Positions 34,933-44,392 of a stretch of 64,000 nt of DNA are shown here, piece by piece; position 1 is the first letter of the stretch; each line of letters opens with the position of its first letter. This DNA is from Skermania sp. ID1734 (GTDB taxonomy: Bacteria; Actinomycetota; Actinomycetes; Mycobacteriales; Mycobacteriaceae). Location of the stretch: positions 1-64,000 of the forward strand of contig NZ_VLIY01000023.1 of assembly GCF_007489285.1 (NCBI RefSeq), in the 5' to 3' direction. The translations under genes and the position numbers were made by a program. The notes below the pieces were generated by a model that ran no database searches, was not told the DNA's origin, and saw only the letters and a program-made list of their open reading frames with translations.

Positions 34933-35270
34933 CGCAACGCGCCCTCACGCCACGCATAAACGACACCGGCCATCAGTATTGCGAGAAACACGAACATCTC
35001 GGCGACCGCGGTGGCCCCGATCTCGGCCACCACGAGCGCCCACGGATACATGAACACCATTTCCATGTCGAAGGCCAAAAACACCATCGTGACCGTGTAC
35101 CAGCGCACGTGATACCGCGAAAACGCATGTTCCCTCGGCGCCGACCCCGTCAGGAACGGTGACACCTCGCGCATGGCTGTGCCGCATCGCAGCAGCAATC
35201 CGACACCGTAGATCCCGGCAAGCCCTGCGACTACAGCTGCGGCGGCGACGCCGAGATTGAGGCTACTCAT
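34923..35270 (-). CDS. nuoA: NADH-quinone oxidoreductase subunit A
   Basis: The 115-residue, three-helix protein has the NuoA core SRYHVRWYTVTMVFLAFDME with VFMYPWALV, equivalent to the conserved FDxE..FLYPWA. It is the first gene of the operon. The next gene overlaps it by ten bases. A half-operator (CTACTATGCG) is 31 bases upstream of the start. Confidence 0.92.
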   Translation of the reverse strand: MSSLNLGVAAAAVVAGLAGIYGVGLLLRCGTAMREVSPFLTGSAPREHAFSRYHVRWYTVTMVFLAFDMEMVFMYPWALVVAEIGATAVAEMFVFLAILMAGVVYAWREGALRWT

Positions 35271-35300
35271 CGCATCTCACCCCAGCGCACGGTCGCCAAC

Positions 35301-35310
35301 CTACTATGCG
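35301..35310. promoter_or_regulatory. Half-site of the CTACTA operator upstream of nuoA
   Basis: CTACTATGCG is identical to the first ten bases of operator site 7 at 53033. The right half (TAGTAG) is missing and GCTTCGGAG is found instead. It may be a decayed or truncated operator for the nuo operon. Confidence 0.4.
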
Positions 35311-35362
35311 GCTTCGGAGGTCGTGGCCGGACTCGGTGACAAGATCGAATACCGTTGCGAAT

Positions 35363-36616
35363 TCAAACCTCGACCGCTACGGCAGGTTCGAGCATCCGGC
35401 GCTTGTCGAGGCGGTGTAGTCCGAACGCTGCTGCTGCACCTATGAGGATCAGCCCGAGCCATACCAGTTCCCCGGATCCGAGGTGTCGCGCGGCGCCGAC
35501 GATCGAACCGGTCGCCAGGTTGCCGGCCAGGATGCCGACGCCGATGACGGTGTTGTAGAAGCCGTAGTGGGTGGCCACGAGTCGGCCACCGGCAAGGGAG
35601 ACAACGGTGTTCATTTCGAACGGGAAGGTGGCCGCGGTACCGACGGCCAGCAGAGCCGCCGAGACCACCAAGGCGGCAACGGCGGTCGCGGTGCCGAACC
35701 GCTCGGCGTCGGGTACCACGATCAGCGGGACAAACGATGCCGCGAGAATGCTCATTCCCACGACCAGGCTGTGACCGGATCCCCAACGGTCCGCGAACCA
35801 CCGAGTGATCTTGAGCTGTCCGGCCACCGCGATCAATCCGGACACCACGAACAGCGCGGAGACCAGCGTCGTCTGCGACTGTGGGCCCACCAGGAAACCG
35901 GCCTGCAACGGCAGCGCGAGATAGATCTGAAACGACAGCACGTAGGAGCCGATCATCGCGATCGCGAACAGCACGAACGGCCGGTTCGCGATGATGGCTC
36001 GCCAGTCCTCGAGCACCGAGGTCTTCTCGGTCGCCGGTTCGGCCGCATGCGGGGGCAACGCCAGCAGCTGGGCCACCGTCAAGACCGCGAACACCACCGC
36101 CGCGCCGAGGGCGGTCACCCGGAAATCGAAGGCGACCAACCCGAGTCCGACCAGCGGGCCGAGCAGGATTCCGGCCTGGTAGAAGATGTTGAACATGGCG
36201 AACGCCTCGACCCGGCGCTCTGCGGCGTCGGCGGCGAGGTAGGCACGAACCGCGGGGTTGAACAGCGCACCAGCGAAGCCGGTGGCCGCCGAGGCAATCA
36301 ACACCGCGGGCAGCGACTGCGCGACGACGAGCAGCGCGAAGCCGCCGGTACGGAGCAGGCAGCCGGCGACGATCATCGGTTTGTATCCGAGGCGGTCGGC
36401 GAGTGTGCCACCGAGAACGAACATGCCCTGTTGGGAGAAGTTCCGCACTCCCAGCACCAGGCCGACCGCCCACGCCGCCAACCCGAGTGGTCCGGCCAGA
36501 TAGCCAGCAAGGTAGGGCATCAGCATGTAGAAGCCGATGTTGATGCCGAATTGGTTGATCATCAACATTCGGCTCGGTCCGTCGAAGCTGGCGAACCGCG
36601 ACACGAAGCTTCTCAT
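35363..36616 (-). CDS. MFS transporter, homologue of the Rv0849 type
   Basis: The 417-residue protein has 12 hydrophobic segments and the MFS loop motif between helices 2 and 3 ([17 protein letters not shown]). Its ATG at 36616 overlaps the stop of the cysK2 gene. In M. tuberculosis the copper-inducible operon lpqS-cysK2-Rv0849 has the same order, so this is the likely counterpart. The substrate is unknown, and a copper-thiol complex or a sulfocysteine-type product is possible. The open frame extends upstream over cysK2 but is not used. Confidence 0.85.
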   Translation of the reverse strand: MRSFVSRFASFDGPSRMLMINQFGINIGFYMLMPYLAGYLAGPLGLAAWAVGLVLGVRNFSQQGMFVLGGTLADRLGYKPMIVAGCLLRTGGFALLVVAQSLPAVLIASAATGFAGALFNPAVRAYLAADAAERRVEAFAMFNIFYQAGILLGPLVGLGLVAFDFRVTALGAAVVFAVLTVAQLLALPPHAAEPATEKTSVLEDWRAIIANRPFVLFAIAMIGSYVLSFQIYLALPLQAGFLVGPQSQTTLVSALFVVSGLIAVAGQLKITRWFADRWGSGHSLVVGMSILAASFVPLIVVPDAERFGTATAVAALVVSAALLAVGTAATFPFEMNTVVSLAGGRLVATHYGFYNTVIGVGILAGNLATGSIVGAARHLGSGELVWLGLILIGAAAAFGLHRLDKRRMLEPAVAVEV

Positions 36617-37722
36617 CGGCTGGCCTCCCGGGGATCGATGACGTTGACGCAGCGGGTCCAGGAACGCACCACCGCATCGCGTGGATGAGCAATGGTCGTC
36701 GGCTCGGCCGGTGTTGGCTGATCGAGCAGGTGATGGTGGCGGCAATAGTCGTCGTTGTAGATGGTGTCGAAGTAGCGTTGCGGGCCGTCGGGAAACACCG
36801 CCGCGATCGTCGTGTCGGCCGCGCTGGTCCGTGCCGCCCAGCCGGCGACCAGCGCTACCGCGCCCACACTCCAGCCGCCGCTGGCGTGGTGGGTGACGGC
36901 CAAGGACCGGCATGCCGCGACCGCCTCGGCCGGTGCCACCCAGTGCACCTCGTCGAATGCGGAGTAGTCGACGTTGGGCGGGTAGATGCTCGAGCCGAGA
37001 CCGCGCATGAGCCGCGGGGTGGCGGCTTGCCCGAAGATGGTCGACCCGACCGTGTCCACGCCGATCAGGCGCAGGCTGGGATTGTGGTGGCGCAGCACCC
37101 GCGCGATGCCGGCCGAATGACCGCCGGTCCCGACCGAGCAGACCAGGACATCGACGTGGCCTAACTGCGTGAGCAATTCGTGCGCCAGCGGCGCATAGGC
37201 GGCGACGTTGTCGGGATTGCTGTACTGGTCCGGGCACCACGCCGATGTATCCGCGTCGAGTAGTTGCTGCACTCGCTCGCGGCGGGCCTGCTGCCAGCCG
37301 CCGACCGGATGCGGCGCGGTGACCATCTCGACCCGGGCCCCGTAGGCGGCGAGCAGACGCGCAACGATCGGTTCCAGGCCCGGATCAGTGACCAGCGTCA
37401 CCGGGTGCTGGTACACCGTGCCGGCCAGAGCCAACCCCAACCCCAATGTGCCGCTGGTAGATTCGATGATCTGCGCGCCCGGCGCAAGATCGCCTCGCTG
37501 CCGCGCACGCTGCACCATGTGCATCGCGGGGCGGTCCTTCATGCCACCGGGATTCGTTCCTTCCAGCTTCGCCCAGAATCCTCGCTCTGCCGGGGCGAAC
37601 GGCATTGAAATCCACAACACCGGGGTATTGCCCACCAGTGTGCTCGGGCGGTGATAGCGGCCCAGTGATCGCGGTGGGCCCGAATCGAGGTCAGGCGTGT
37701 CGTCGAACAAGACGTTGTTCAT
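36613..37722 (-). CDS. cysK2: CysK2-type PLP-dependent cysteine synthase family enzyme, copy 1
   Basis: The 369-residue protein is a fold-type II PLP enzyme. The Schiff-base lysine lies in [10 protein letters not shown], the substrate loop is [12 protein letters not shown], and the phosphate loop is VGTGGHSAG. It follows lpqS and precedes the MFS gene as in the M. tuberculosis copper locus. There CysK2 makes S-sulfocysteine from O-phosphoserine and thiosulfate. The C-terminal 80 residues ([18 protein letters not shown]) are specific to this branch. It may help the thiol economy under copper stress. A second copy occurs at 45679. Confidence 0.88.
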   Translation of the reverse strand: MNNVLFDDTPDLDSGPPRSLGRYHRPSTLVGNTPVLWISMPFAPAERGFWAKLEGTNPGGMKDRPAMHMVQRARQRGDLAPGAQIIESTSGTLGLGLALAGTVYQHPVTLVTDPGLEPIVARLLAAYGARVEMVTAPHPVGGWQQARRERVQQLLDADTSAWCPDQYSNPDNVAAYAPLAHELLTQLGHVDVLVCSVGTGGHSAGIARVLRHHNPSLRLIGVDTVGSTIFGQAATPRLMRGLGSSIYPPNVDYSAFDEVHWVAPAEAVAACRSLAVTHHASGGWSVGAVALVAGWAARTSAADTTIAAVFPDGPQRYFDTIYNDDYCRHHHLLDQPTPAEPTTIAHPRDAVVRSWTRCVNVIDPREASR

Positions 37723-37832
37723 CAGTGATCGTCACTTCCGTATCGGCGCCGCTAGTTGCGGCGAGACGGCGAAATCGAAAAGCGGTCACCGGCCGTTGTG
37801 CACACGGCAACAACCGGCCTGGCGCTAACCGA

Positions 37833-38252
37833 TCAGCGTCGAGCGATACAGAGATGATTCAGAATGGCGCTACCGCCACAGGAAAACGGCAGACCGCCCG
37901 GCGGTCCGCGCAGCGGCCGCACCGAAGCCACCAGCAACAGGCCACTCAGCACCGCCAACGCGACGCCACCTAGGAGCAGCGTCGCCAGCGAACTGTCGAT
38001 ACGCGGCAACACCGCGGTGAGGAAACCGTGGGCCATGTGCCGCGTCTCGCCCGTGACGTGGGCATGATCGGTCACCACATCGCCCGACCCAGCACCCGAC
38101 ACCACCGACAACGCATGCGGAGGATGAGCAACGGCGCGATCGGGCCACAGCACGCCGCACTGAACGACCGCGGCCGCGAGCATCCACACCGCCACCACGA
38201 TGGCCAGCACAGGCGGCACTCTCGAACCGATGCGTACGACGCCTGACCTCAC
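37833..38252 (-). CDS. LpqS-like small membrane protein, copy 1
   Basis: The 139 residues start with an N-terminal hydrophobic segment (PVLAIVVAVWMLAAAVVQCG), then a His-containing outer part (HPPHALS, DHAHVTGETRHMAHG), a second hydrophobic helix and the end ILNHLCIARR. Mycobacterial LpqS has the same conserved tail (FCLARR) and periplasmic histidines. It is the first gene of the lpqS-cysK2-MFS operon. Operator 2 lies 176 bases upstream. Confidence 0.75.
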   Translation of the reverse strand: MRSGVVRIGSRVPPVLAIVVAVWMLAAAVVQCGVLWPDRAVAHPPHALSVVSGAGSGDVVTDHAHVTGETRHMAHGFLTAVLPRIDSSLATLLLGGVALAVLSGLLLVASVRPLRGPPGGLPFSCGGSAILNHLCIARR

Positions 38253-38427
38253 AATGCCCCAACGGTAGCAGTGCGGTGGACCTGACCACGAAAATCGGAA
38301 AGGCCCCGAACCGGAGCGACGCGCGACGCTGAATCTTCCGTGTCGGCAAAAGAGCGGATCGCGTCAGCTGACGGCCGGTATGCGTCCCTGCTACCACTCC
38401 AGCCGAGCAAGTCCACACACATACCAC

Positions 38428-38446
38428 CTACTATGCCCGATAGTAG
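38428..38446. promoter_or_regulatory. CTACTA-N7-TAGTAG operator, site 2
   Basis: CTACTATGCCCGATAGTAG has perfect halves and lies between the divergent lpqS operon and the copper chaperone-ATPase operon. Confidence 0.85.
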
Positions 38447-38487
38447 AAGCGACTGCCGGTCGGACACAGTTGCGCCGCGACAACGAT

Positions 38488-38512
38488 GCCGCCACGCGGC
38501 GGTGTCGAGGTG
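38488..38512. repeat. 25-bp perfect direct repeat, copy 2
   Basis: Identical to 17559-17583. It lies between operator 2 and the CsoR-type site. Here it is intergenic, so its conservation is not due to a shared protein. Confidence 0.7.
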
Positions 38513-38552
38513 ATTGCAGCCAGCCACACCGTACCGAACTCCAGACCACTTG

Positions 38553-38574
38553 AATACGGTAGGGGGGTATGGTA
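38553..38574 (+). promoter_or_regulatory. CsoR-type copper operator before the copper chaperone
   Basis: The core ATACGGTAGGGGGGTATGGT matches ATAC-N5-GGGGGTATGGT. The same pattern is found before csoR (61834-61853, other strand). It resembles the known CsoR operators of Gram-positive copZA operons. It is 70 bases before the start codon of the chaperone. Confidence 0.8.
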
Positions 38575-38643
38575 GATATGGAGGTGGCGAGACCGGGTCG
38601 AACCGCCTCCCACCATGCAACGACGGAAGAAGCGAGGCCGGCG

Positions 38644-38859
38644 ATGAGCGAGACCACAACAACCACCGCGACCGTCACAGGAATGACCTGCAGTCACTGT
38701 GCGGCGTCTGTCAGCGAAGAAATCCACAAGATCCCGGGCGTGACGGGCGTCAACGTCGATCTGGCCACTGGCCGCGTCACCATCGATAGCTCCTCCCCCG
38801 TCGACCGCACGTCGCTCGCCGAGGCCATCGAGGAGGCCGGATACCAACTGGCCGAATGA
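38644..38859 (+). CDS. copZ: Copper chaperone (CopZ/HMA domain)
   Basis: The 71-residue protein is a single heavy-metal-associated domain with the copper motif in VTGMTCSHCAASV (MxCxxC) and the fold ending in AIEEAGYQLAE. It delivers Cu(I) to the P-type ATPase encoded 236 bases downstream. The ATG at 38644 follows a GAGG site. A longer frame from 38569 is open but not needed. It is the first gene of a three-gene operon behind the CsoR-type site. Confidence 0.92.
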   Translation: MSETTTTTATVTGMTCSHCAASVSEEIHKIPGVTGVNVDLATGRVTIDSSSPVDRTSLAEAIEEAGYQLAE

Positions 38860-38875
38860 ACTAGCTCCCGACGTC

Positions 38876-39076
38876 ATGGCAGGAATGATCAGAATGAACG
38901 CCGCAACCAAAATCGCCGGGTTCGCCCTCGGCCTGGCCGTGATCTTCGGCGTAGCCGTAGGGGTCGGCGCCACGCTGGGGCCCCACGGCAACGAAACCAC
39001 GAGACACACACCGAATCAGCCCGTCACCGCCACAAGTCATCCGACGAGCGAACATCCCGCCGGGCTCGGCCACTAA
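38876..39076 (+). CDS. Small membrane protein in the copper operon
   Basis: The 66 residues hold one membrane helix (AGFALGLAVIFGVAVGVGAT) and a polar outer tail with several His and Thr (TTRHTPNQP, TSHPTSEHPAGLGH). It lies between the chaperone and the ATPase with short spacings of 16 and 18 bases. The histidines at the extracytoplasmic end may bind copper. Similar small proteins occur between these genes in related actinobacteria. The function is unproven. Confidence 0.7.
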   Translation: MAGMIRMNAATKIAGFALGLAVIFGVAVGVGATLGPHGNETTRHTPNQPVTATSHPTSEHPAGLGH

Positions 39077-39094
39077 ACACACGAGGAGCCGAGG

Positions 39095-41353
39095 ATGAAC
39101 GCCGTCACCGAAACCCCCACAAAGCAAATAGAATTGGCCATCGGCGGGATGACATGTGCGTCGTGTGCCGCGCGGATAGAGAAGAAGCTCAACAAACTCG
39201 ACGGTGTCACCGCGAGCGTGAACTACGCGACCGAGAAGGCGCGCGTCGAATACGTCGGCGACATATCGCCCGACGACTTCGTCGCCACCGTCCAAGATGC
39301 CGGCTACACCGCGCACCTACCTGCTGGCCCGGCACTCGACGGTCAACCCGACGCAGGCGACACCGCACAGACCGACCCGACGGCCTCCTTGCGCCAACGC
39401 TTACTGATCTCTGTCGCGTTGACGGTGCCGGTGATCGTGCTGGCGATGGTGCCGGCCGCGCAATTCACCAACTGGCAGTGGCTGTCGCTGACCCTGGCTG
39501 CGCCTGTGGTCGTGTGGGCAGCGCTACCTTTCCACAAAGCTGCCTGGGCCAACCTGCGCCACGGCACCGCCACCATGGACACCCTGATCTCCATGGGCAC
39601 TCTCGCCGCCTTCGGATGGTCGCTGTATGCCCTGTTCTGGGGCACCGCCGGTATGCCCGGCATGACCCACCCGTTCGAGCTGACCATCGCCCGCACCGAC
39701 GGGACCGGCAACATCTACCTCGAGGCCGCCGCGGGTGTGACGACGTTCATACTCGCCGGTCGCTACTTCGAGGCCCGCTCCAAGCGGCGCGCCGGTGCCG
39801 CGCTGCAGGCCCTGCTCGAGCTCGGGGCCAAGGATGTCGCAGTCCGCAAGAACGGAGTCGAACACCGCATCCCCATCGAGGCGCTCGCGGTCGGTGACGA
39901 ATTCGTGGTCCGCCCCGGCGAGAAAATCGCCACCGACGGCGTCGTGATCGAGGGTTCCTCGGCAGTCGATGCGTCGATGCTCACCGGCGAATCGGTACCT
40001 GTGGAAGTCGGCGCGAACGATCAGGTGGTGGGCGCGACAGTCAACGTCGGCGGCCGACTCGTTGTGCGCGCCAGCAGGATCGGCGGCGACACGCAGCTGG
40101 CTCAGATGGCCCGGCTCGTCGAAGACGCGCAGAACGGCAAGGCTCAGGCACAGCGCCTGGCCGATCGGATCTCCGGTGTCTTCGTCCCGATCGTCATCGC
40201 ATTGGCGGTCGCGACACTGGGCTTCTGGATCGGAACCGGAGGGTCGATTGCGGCGGCGTTCACCGCGGCAGTGGCTGTGCTGATCATCGCGTGCCCATGC
40301 GCACTTGGGTTGGCGACCCCCACTGCGCTGATGGTCGGCACCGGGCGTGGTGCGCAACTGGGCATCCTCATCAAAGGCCCAGAGGTGCTCGAGTCCACCC
40401 GGCGTATCGACACGATCGTGCTGGACAAAACCGGCACCGTCACCACCGGTACGATGACCCTGCTCGACGTGATCACCGCCGCGGCCGAACAGCCCGATGA
40501 AGTGCTCAGACTCGCTGGGGCACTAGAGGATTCCTCCGAACATCCGATCGCCAAGGCGATCGCCGACGGCGCGCGCGACAAGGTCGGCGACTTGCCCGAC
40601 GTCGAGGATTTCAGAAATATGGAGGGCCTCGGTGTCCAGGGCATCGTCGATGGGCACGCCGTGCTCGTCGGCCGGCAACGGCTGCTGGTCGATTGGGCGC
40701 AGCCGTTGCCCGAAGACCTCCAGGCAGCGATGCGGCACGCCGAGTCCGAAGGCAAAACCGCGGTCGCTGTCGGATGGGACGGTACGGCCCGGGCCGTGCT
40801 GGTCGTGGCCGACGCGGTCAAACCAACATCGGCAGTTGCCATCCAGCAGCTTCATGAGCTCGGGTTGACACCGATCATGCTGACCGGCGACAACGTCGCG
40901 ACGGCATCCACGATCGCCGCGCAGGTCGGGATCGACACCGTCATCGCCGAGGTCATGCCGAGCGACAAGGTCGACACGGTAAAGCGGCTTCAGCGGCAAG
41001 GCAAGGTGGTGGCCATGGTCGGTGACGGCGTCAACGACGCCGCCGCGTTGGCTCAGGCCGACCTCGGCCTGGCGATGGGCACCGGGACCGACGTCGCCAT
41101 CGAAGCCAGCGACCTCACTCTGGTACGCGGTGATCTGCGGGCGGTCCCAGATGCCATCCGGTTATCCCGCAAGACCTTGGCCACGATCAAAGGCAACTTG
41201 TTTTGGGCATTCGCCTACAACGTCGCCGCACTCCCCCTGGCCGCCGCAGGCCTGCTCAACCCGATGCTCGCCGGCGCTGCGATGGCGTTCTCGTCGGTGT
41301 TCGTCGTCAGCAACAGCCTGCGATTGCGTCGATTCACCTCGCACGCCGCCTAA
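39095..41353 (+). CDS. copA: Cu(+)-exporting P1B-type ATPase
   Basis: The 752-residue protein has an N-terminal HMA domain ([15 protein letters not shown]), eight membrane helices, the actuator TGES ([10 protein letters not shown]), the metal-site motif CPC near residue 400 ([17 protein letters not shown]), the phosphorylated Asp in DKTGTVTTG near residue 444, the ATP-binding HP motif ([17 protein letters not shown]) and the GDGVND hinge. The C-terminal helices carry [13 protein letters not shown] and [16 protein letters not shown], as in Cu(I) pumps. With CopZ and CsoR it is the core of copper export. Confidence 0.95.
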   Translation: MNAVTETPTKQIELAIGGMTCASCAARIEKKLNKLDGVTASVNYATEKARVEYVGDISPDDFVATVQDAGYTAHLPAGPALDGQPDAGDTAQTDPTASLRQRLLISVALTVPVIVLAMVPAAQFTNWQWLSLTLAAPVVVWAALPFHKAAWANLRHGTATMDTLISMGTLAAFGWSLYALFWGTAGMPGMTHPFELTIARTDGTGNIYLEAAAGVTTFILAGRYFEARSKRRAGAALQALLELGAKDVAVRKNGVEHRIPIEALAVGDEFVVRPGEKIATDGVVIEGSSAVDASMLTGESVPVEVGANDQVVGATVNVGGRLVVRASRIGGDTQLAQMARLVEDAQNGKAQAQRLADRISGVFVPIVIALAVATLGFWIGTGGSIAAAFTAAVAVLIIACPCALGLATPTALMVGTGRGAQLGILIKGPEVLESTRRIDTIVLDKTGTVTTGTMTLLDVITAAAEQPDEVLRLAGALEDSSEHPIAKAIADGARDKVGDLPDVEDFRNMEGLGVQGIVDGHAVLVGRQRLLVDWAQPLPEDLQAAMRHAESEGKTAVAVGWDGTARAVLVVADAVKPTSAVAIQQLHELGLTPIMLTGDNVATASTIAAQVGIDTVIAEVMPSDKVDTVKRLQRQGKVVAMVGDGVNDAAALAQADLGLAMGTGTDVAIEASDLTLVRGDLRAVPDAIRLSRKTLATIKGNLFWAFAYNVAALPLAAAGLLNPMLAGAAMAFSSVFVVSNSLRLRRFTSHAA

Positions 41354-41441
41354 CCGCACCCGGATTGCTGGTTCGTGCGGCGCAGATCTGCAACACGCGA
41401 ACTGCGTTCTCGCCGGGATAGGTGTTGGAAGGGAAGGCAAC

Positions 41442-41618
41442 ATGAGTGCCATGTCGATGTCCGTTGCGCGAGCCGCACGCCACCCGCTGACTCGAATGAC
41501 AGTGCGGTGCATCATCAGCTGTGCACTGACCGGGCTGTCCGCCGCGTCGGCGGCCACCCCTAGCTCCCCCGTCCGGATCGGACCCGAGGGACGAGCGGCC
41601 CGTCGGTGCTGCCACTGA
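41442..41618 (+). CDS. Small secreted or membrane-targeted peptide
   Basis: A 58-residue frame begins at an ATG after the good ribosome site GGAAGGGAAGG. It has a signal-like hydrophobic part (MTVRCIISCALTGLSAASAA) and a short tail ending RRCCH. The Cys-Cys-His end would suit copper binding. It follows the ATPase by 88 bases. Only the ribosome site and the signal-like part support it. Confidence 0.45.
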   Translation: MSAMSMSVARAARHPLTRMTVRCIISCALTGLSAASAATPSSPVRIGPEGRAARRCCH

Positions 41619-41734
41619 GGCGCGGAGCTGGTCTCCGGGGATTCCCTGATGCGCGAGTCGGTCGTGATTGGATCGGCGGCGTGTGGATTCCGGATCGTCT
41701 GCTCGCGATCACGGCCAGCCATCTCCCTCGACCG

Positions 41735-42144
41735 CGAAGTTAGTCTGCCGCGTCTTCAACCGGACCGATCGCGCCGTGATCAGCGCGGCGGTCGACGCCG
41801 CCCGGACCGGGCCCGGCCGGGTCGCCGCCGACATCGGTTTCGGCGGCGCGATCGAACTCGAGTTGCTGCTCGACAAGGTCGCGACGACGGCATGGTCTGC
41901 GGGTTCGAGATGTCGGAAAACAGGCTCACGGACACGCGAGCACGGTTTCGCGCGGACTTCGCGGCCGGTCGGCTGCACTCCCAATACCAGTTCTGGGCGA
42001 CGTCTGATTCGGGAGATCAGCGCCGAGCTGCGGCAGGCGGGGCTGGACTTCGAAGGCGACCGCCAGGTCGGTGGCAGGAAGCACGCCGTCCATCTGCTGC
42101 TCGCGCGATATCCGCACTCGCCGGCAAACCAAGCGCTTAGGTGA
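41735..42144 (+). pseudogene. Decayed SAM-dependent methyltransferase
   Basis: One frame reads RAVISAAVDAARTGPGRVAA, then DIGFGGAIELELLLDKV, a methyltransferase motif I. The continuation is in another frame (DDGMVCGFEMSENRLTDTRA, then RFRADFAAGRL). The last part (RQAGLDFEGDRQVGGRKHAVHLLLARYP) returns to the first frame. The central part of the domain is missing. At least two frameshifts and a deletion are needed, so the gene is dead. Confidence 0.6.
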
Positions 42145-42170
42145 GGCGCGCATCGTTCGGTACGCCGGCG

Positions 42171-42776
42171 CTAGCCGGTGTCCGGTGAGGAAGGGGTGGG
42201 CCCGAGCAGTCCCTGCAGCACCAAATCCAGGATCGCCGACCGGGCAGCCGACTGACCCCATTGGTGGGCGGCACGCAGGTGGATGTAGCCCCAACCCACG
42301 AGGTTGAACAAGACCGTGGCCGTGGTCTGCGGCGGAAGATGCCGCAACGTCCCGTCCACGGCCCCATCTCGCAGCAGCCGCTCGAAGGGTTCGGCGAAGA
42401 CTTCCAGGGTCAGAGAATCGGGTCCCGGCTGATGAAAGACCTCACCGCGCGCCAAAAACATCCCCGCTAGCAGGTACAAATGTTCGTCGGCGGTATCGCA
42501 CAACGCCTCGAGCGCATGACGCAAACGCTCCGCAGCGCTGCCGGAGCGGGCCAGCGCCGGCAGCATCGCGCGACGGTAGGTGTCGGCGGCCTCCGCTGTC
42601 AGCGCCGCGACGAGGTCCTCACGGGTAACCCCACGCCGATAGATGGTCGCCCGAGACATGCCGGCTTCGACGGCGACCCGGTCCAGCGTGACTTCCGCCA
42701 GACCCCACCGAGCCACCGCGGCGGCCGTGGCGTCCAGCAGCGCTCGATCGACGATCGGCTCTTGACGTTGCGACAT
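42171..42776 (-). CDS. TetR-family transcriptional regulator
   Basis: The 201-residue protein has a TetR HTH (VTLDRVAVEAGMSRATIYRR) followed by a helical ligand domain. Its start codon is 14 bases from the palindrome TGAGAC-N6-GTCTCA (42791-42808), which overlaps the start of the divergent membrane protein gene. It therefore probably represses itself and that gene. The ligand is unknown. Confidence 0.88.
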   Translation of the reverse strand: MSQRQEPIVDRALLDATAAAVARWGLAEVTLDRVAVEAGMSRATIYRRGVTREDLVAALTAEAADTYRRAMLPALARSGSAAERLRHALEALCDTADEHLYLLAGMFLARGEVFHQPGPDSLTLEVFAEPFERLLRDGAVDGTLRHLPPQTTATVLFNLVGWGYIHLRAAHQWGQSAARSAILDLVLQGLLGPTPSSPDTG

Positions 42777-42790
42777 AACAACAGCATAGT

Positions 42791-42808
42791 TGAGACATGA
42801 TAGTCTCA
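42791..42808. promoter_or_regulatory. TetR operator
   Basis: TGAGACATGATAGTCTCA is an 18-bp palindrome with 6-bp perfect arms between the divergent TetR and membrane protein genes. The plus-strand start ATG (42797) is inside it, so bound repressor would block initiation there. Confidence 0.7.
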
Positions 42809-44263
42809 GAATCGCAACTAGAGCGTCTCACGCTTCCTGTGGGAGCCTGGTGGGTCGCGGTCCCGGCCGGAATGCTGGCGCTTTTCGCGACCTACTGGGA
42901 CGACGCCTGGCATACCGACGTCGGTCGCGATTCGGCCTGGATTCCCCCGCACCTGCTGCTGTACGGGGCGATAACAGTGGTCGGAATCGTGGTGGCAGGG
43001 TGGGGCTTTCGAACGCTGTGGCTGACCCGGTCGGTGCGCTCAGCGCTGGGCTACCGACCGGTGACCGTCGCCTCCCTCGGCGGTGCCGGGGCGTTGGCGG
43101 CCGCGCCGATCGACGCCACCTGGCATGCCCAATTCGGCCGCGACGCCGTGTTGTGGAGTCCACCCCACATGCTGCTGGTTTTTGCCTCGACTGCGCTGAT
43201 CATCGGAATCCTCACCGGTTCGCCACACCACCACCGCCCGCTGCGCTGGGCGGCCTCGGTTCTGTTGATCGGTAACGCCGCCGCGGTCGTCTTCGAGTAC
43301 GAGACCGGTGTGCCACAGTTCTCCGAGGCGTTCTACCTGCCGATCCTCATCCTCACCGGGATGCTCGTGGCCTGGGTGGCGCGCGAATCCGTGTCGATTC
43401 GCTTTCCGGTCGCCGCAATGGTTCTCGGCTACGCGGGGTTACGCATCGCAATCAGCCTGACTCTGCTGCTACTGGGTCGAAGCACTCCCGACCTGCCGCT
43501 GGCCGTGCTGGGTCTGGCGCTGATTGACCTTCCCCTGCCGCACCTGGCTCAGCGCTACGCGGCCGGGGCGTGTGCGACCGCGGCGATAGCTTGGCTCGCA
43601 GCTGCCACGGGTCTGGCAAGCCAAGCTCCCGGCGCCATTGCGATCTCCGCCGCGCCGATCATCGCCGTCGCGGCGATCGTCGTCGTGGCCGCCGGGTACC
43701 GGGATCGCTGGGCGCCGACGGTGGCGGGTGGACTGCTGGCTGCGGCGGTGCTGCCCTTGAGCGTCCCTCCCCCACCGGCGCGGGCACATGACCCCGGCCA
43801 GGGGGCACCGGTGCAGCGCGTGCAGTTGACCGGTGCGTCGAACGTCGCACGCACGTTGACAATTCGCGCGACCGTCGCCCACGGCTGCAACACGCTGGCA
43901 CCGGCCGACGTGGTCGCGCGCCGCGCGGGCGACACGATCGTTGCGCCGCTGCACGCGGTCAGGTCATGCACATACACCGGCACCATCGAGGTACCGACAA
44001 ACGGGCGCTGGTTCGTCTATGTCGAACTGCGCCAGTCCACTCACCGTCAGCTGGAAGCATGGATTCCGTTGAACGCAGGGCATGCCGAACAAATCACCCA
44101 GACACGCGAGCTGTACGTGCCCGCCGAGGCCACAGCCCGAACGCGACCCGCAGAGATGATCGCGGGAACGGTGATCTATGCGATAGGAATCGCGCTGCTG
44201 ATCGCGGCCGTGCGCACCGCCCTCGGAGTGAATGTCGCTCGGGTTGCCGTGGGACGGCGGTAA
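42797..44263 (+). CDS. Polytopic membrane protein with repeated W-GRD-W-PPH motifs
   Basis: The 488-residue protein has about nine membrane helices, then an extracytoplasmic domain from about residue 310 (beta-rich, with two cysteines CNTLAPADV and SCTYTGTIEV) and one last membrane helix. Two related motifs in the first 130 residues (YWDDAWHTDVGRDSAWIPPH and DATWHAQFGRDAVLWSPPHM) suggest an internal duplication with conserved His, Asp and Trp. These could be metal or heme ligands. I do not know a named family. Position in the island suggests a copper role. Confidence 0.7.
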   Translation: MIVSESQLERLTLPVGAWWVAVPAGMLALFATYWDDAWHTDVGRDSAWIPPHLLLYGAITVVGIVVAGWGFRTLWLTRSVRSALGYRPVTVASLGGAGALAAAPIDATWHAQFGRDAVLWSPPHMLLVFASTALIIGILTGSPHHHRPLRWAASVLLIGNAAAVVFEYETGVPQFSEAFYLPILILTGMLVAWVARESVSIRFPVAAMVLGYAGLRIAISLTLLLLGRSTPDLPLAVLGLALIDLPLPHLAQRYAAGACATAAIAWLAAATGLASQAPGAIAISAAPIIAVAAIVVVAAGYRDRWAPTVAGGLLAAAVLPLSVPPPPARAHDPGQGAPVQRVQLTGASNVARTLTIRATVAHGCNTLAPADVVARRAGDTIVAPLHAVRSCTYTGTIEVPTNGRWFVYVELRQSTHRQLEAWIPLNAGHAEQITQTRELYVPAEATARTRPAEMIAGTVIYAIGIALLIAAVRTALGVNVARVAVGRR

Positions 44264-44392
44264 CCGCACTGGAGCACTGATAGGACCGACACCCGCTCGC
44301 GCTCGCCTCCGGTCCGCGGGGGCGGTGTCGGGGCCGACCATTCGGGTAACCATCATCGCCGGGCAGGTTCGTGCGTGAGGAGGTGAGCAGCG

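Noticed and set aside
35483-36688. 401-codon plus-strand frame
   Set aside because: Shadow of the MFS gene, rich in Arg, Gln and Asp with no membrane or enzyme motif.
35363-37240. MFS gene extended to 625 codons
   Set aside because: The extension is antiframe to cysK2. The ATGA overlap at 36616 gives the family length.
38249-38662. Minus-strand frame over the copZ promoter
   Set aside because: It covers two operators and a ribosome site. The shared HLDTAAW peptide with 17.5 kb comes only from the 25-bp DNA repeat.
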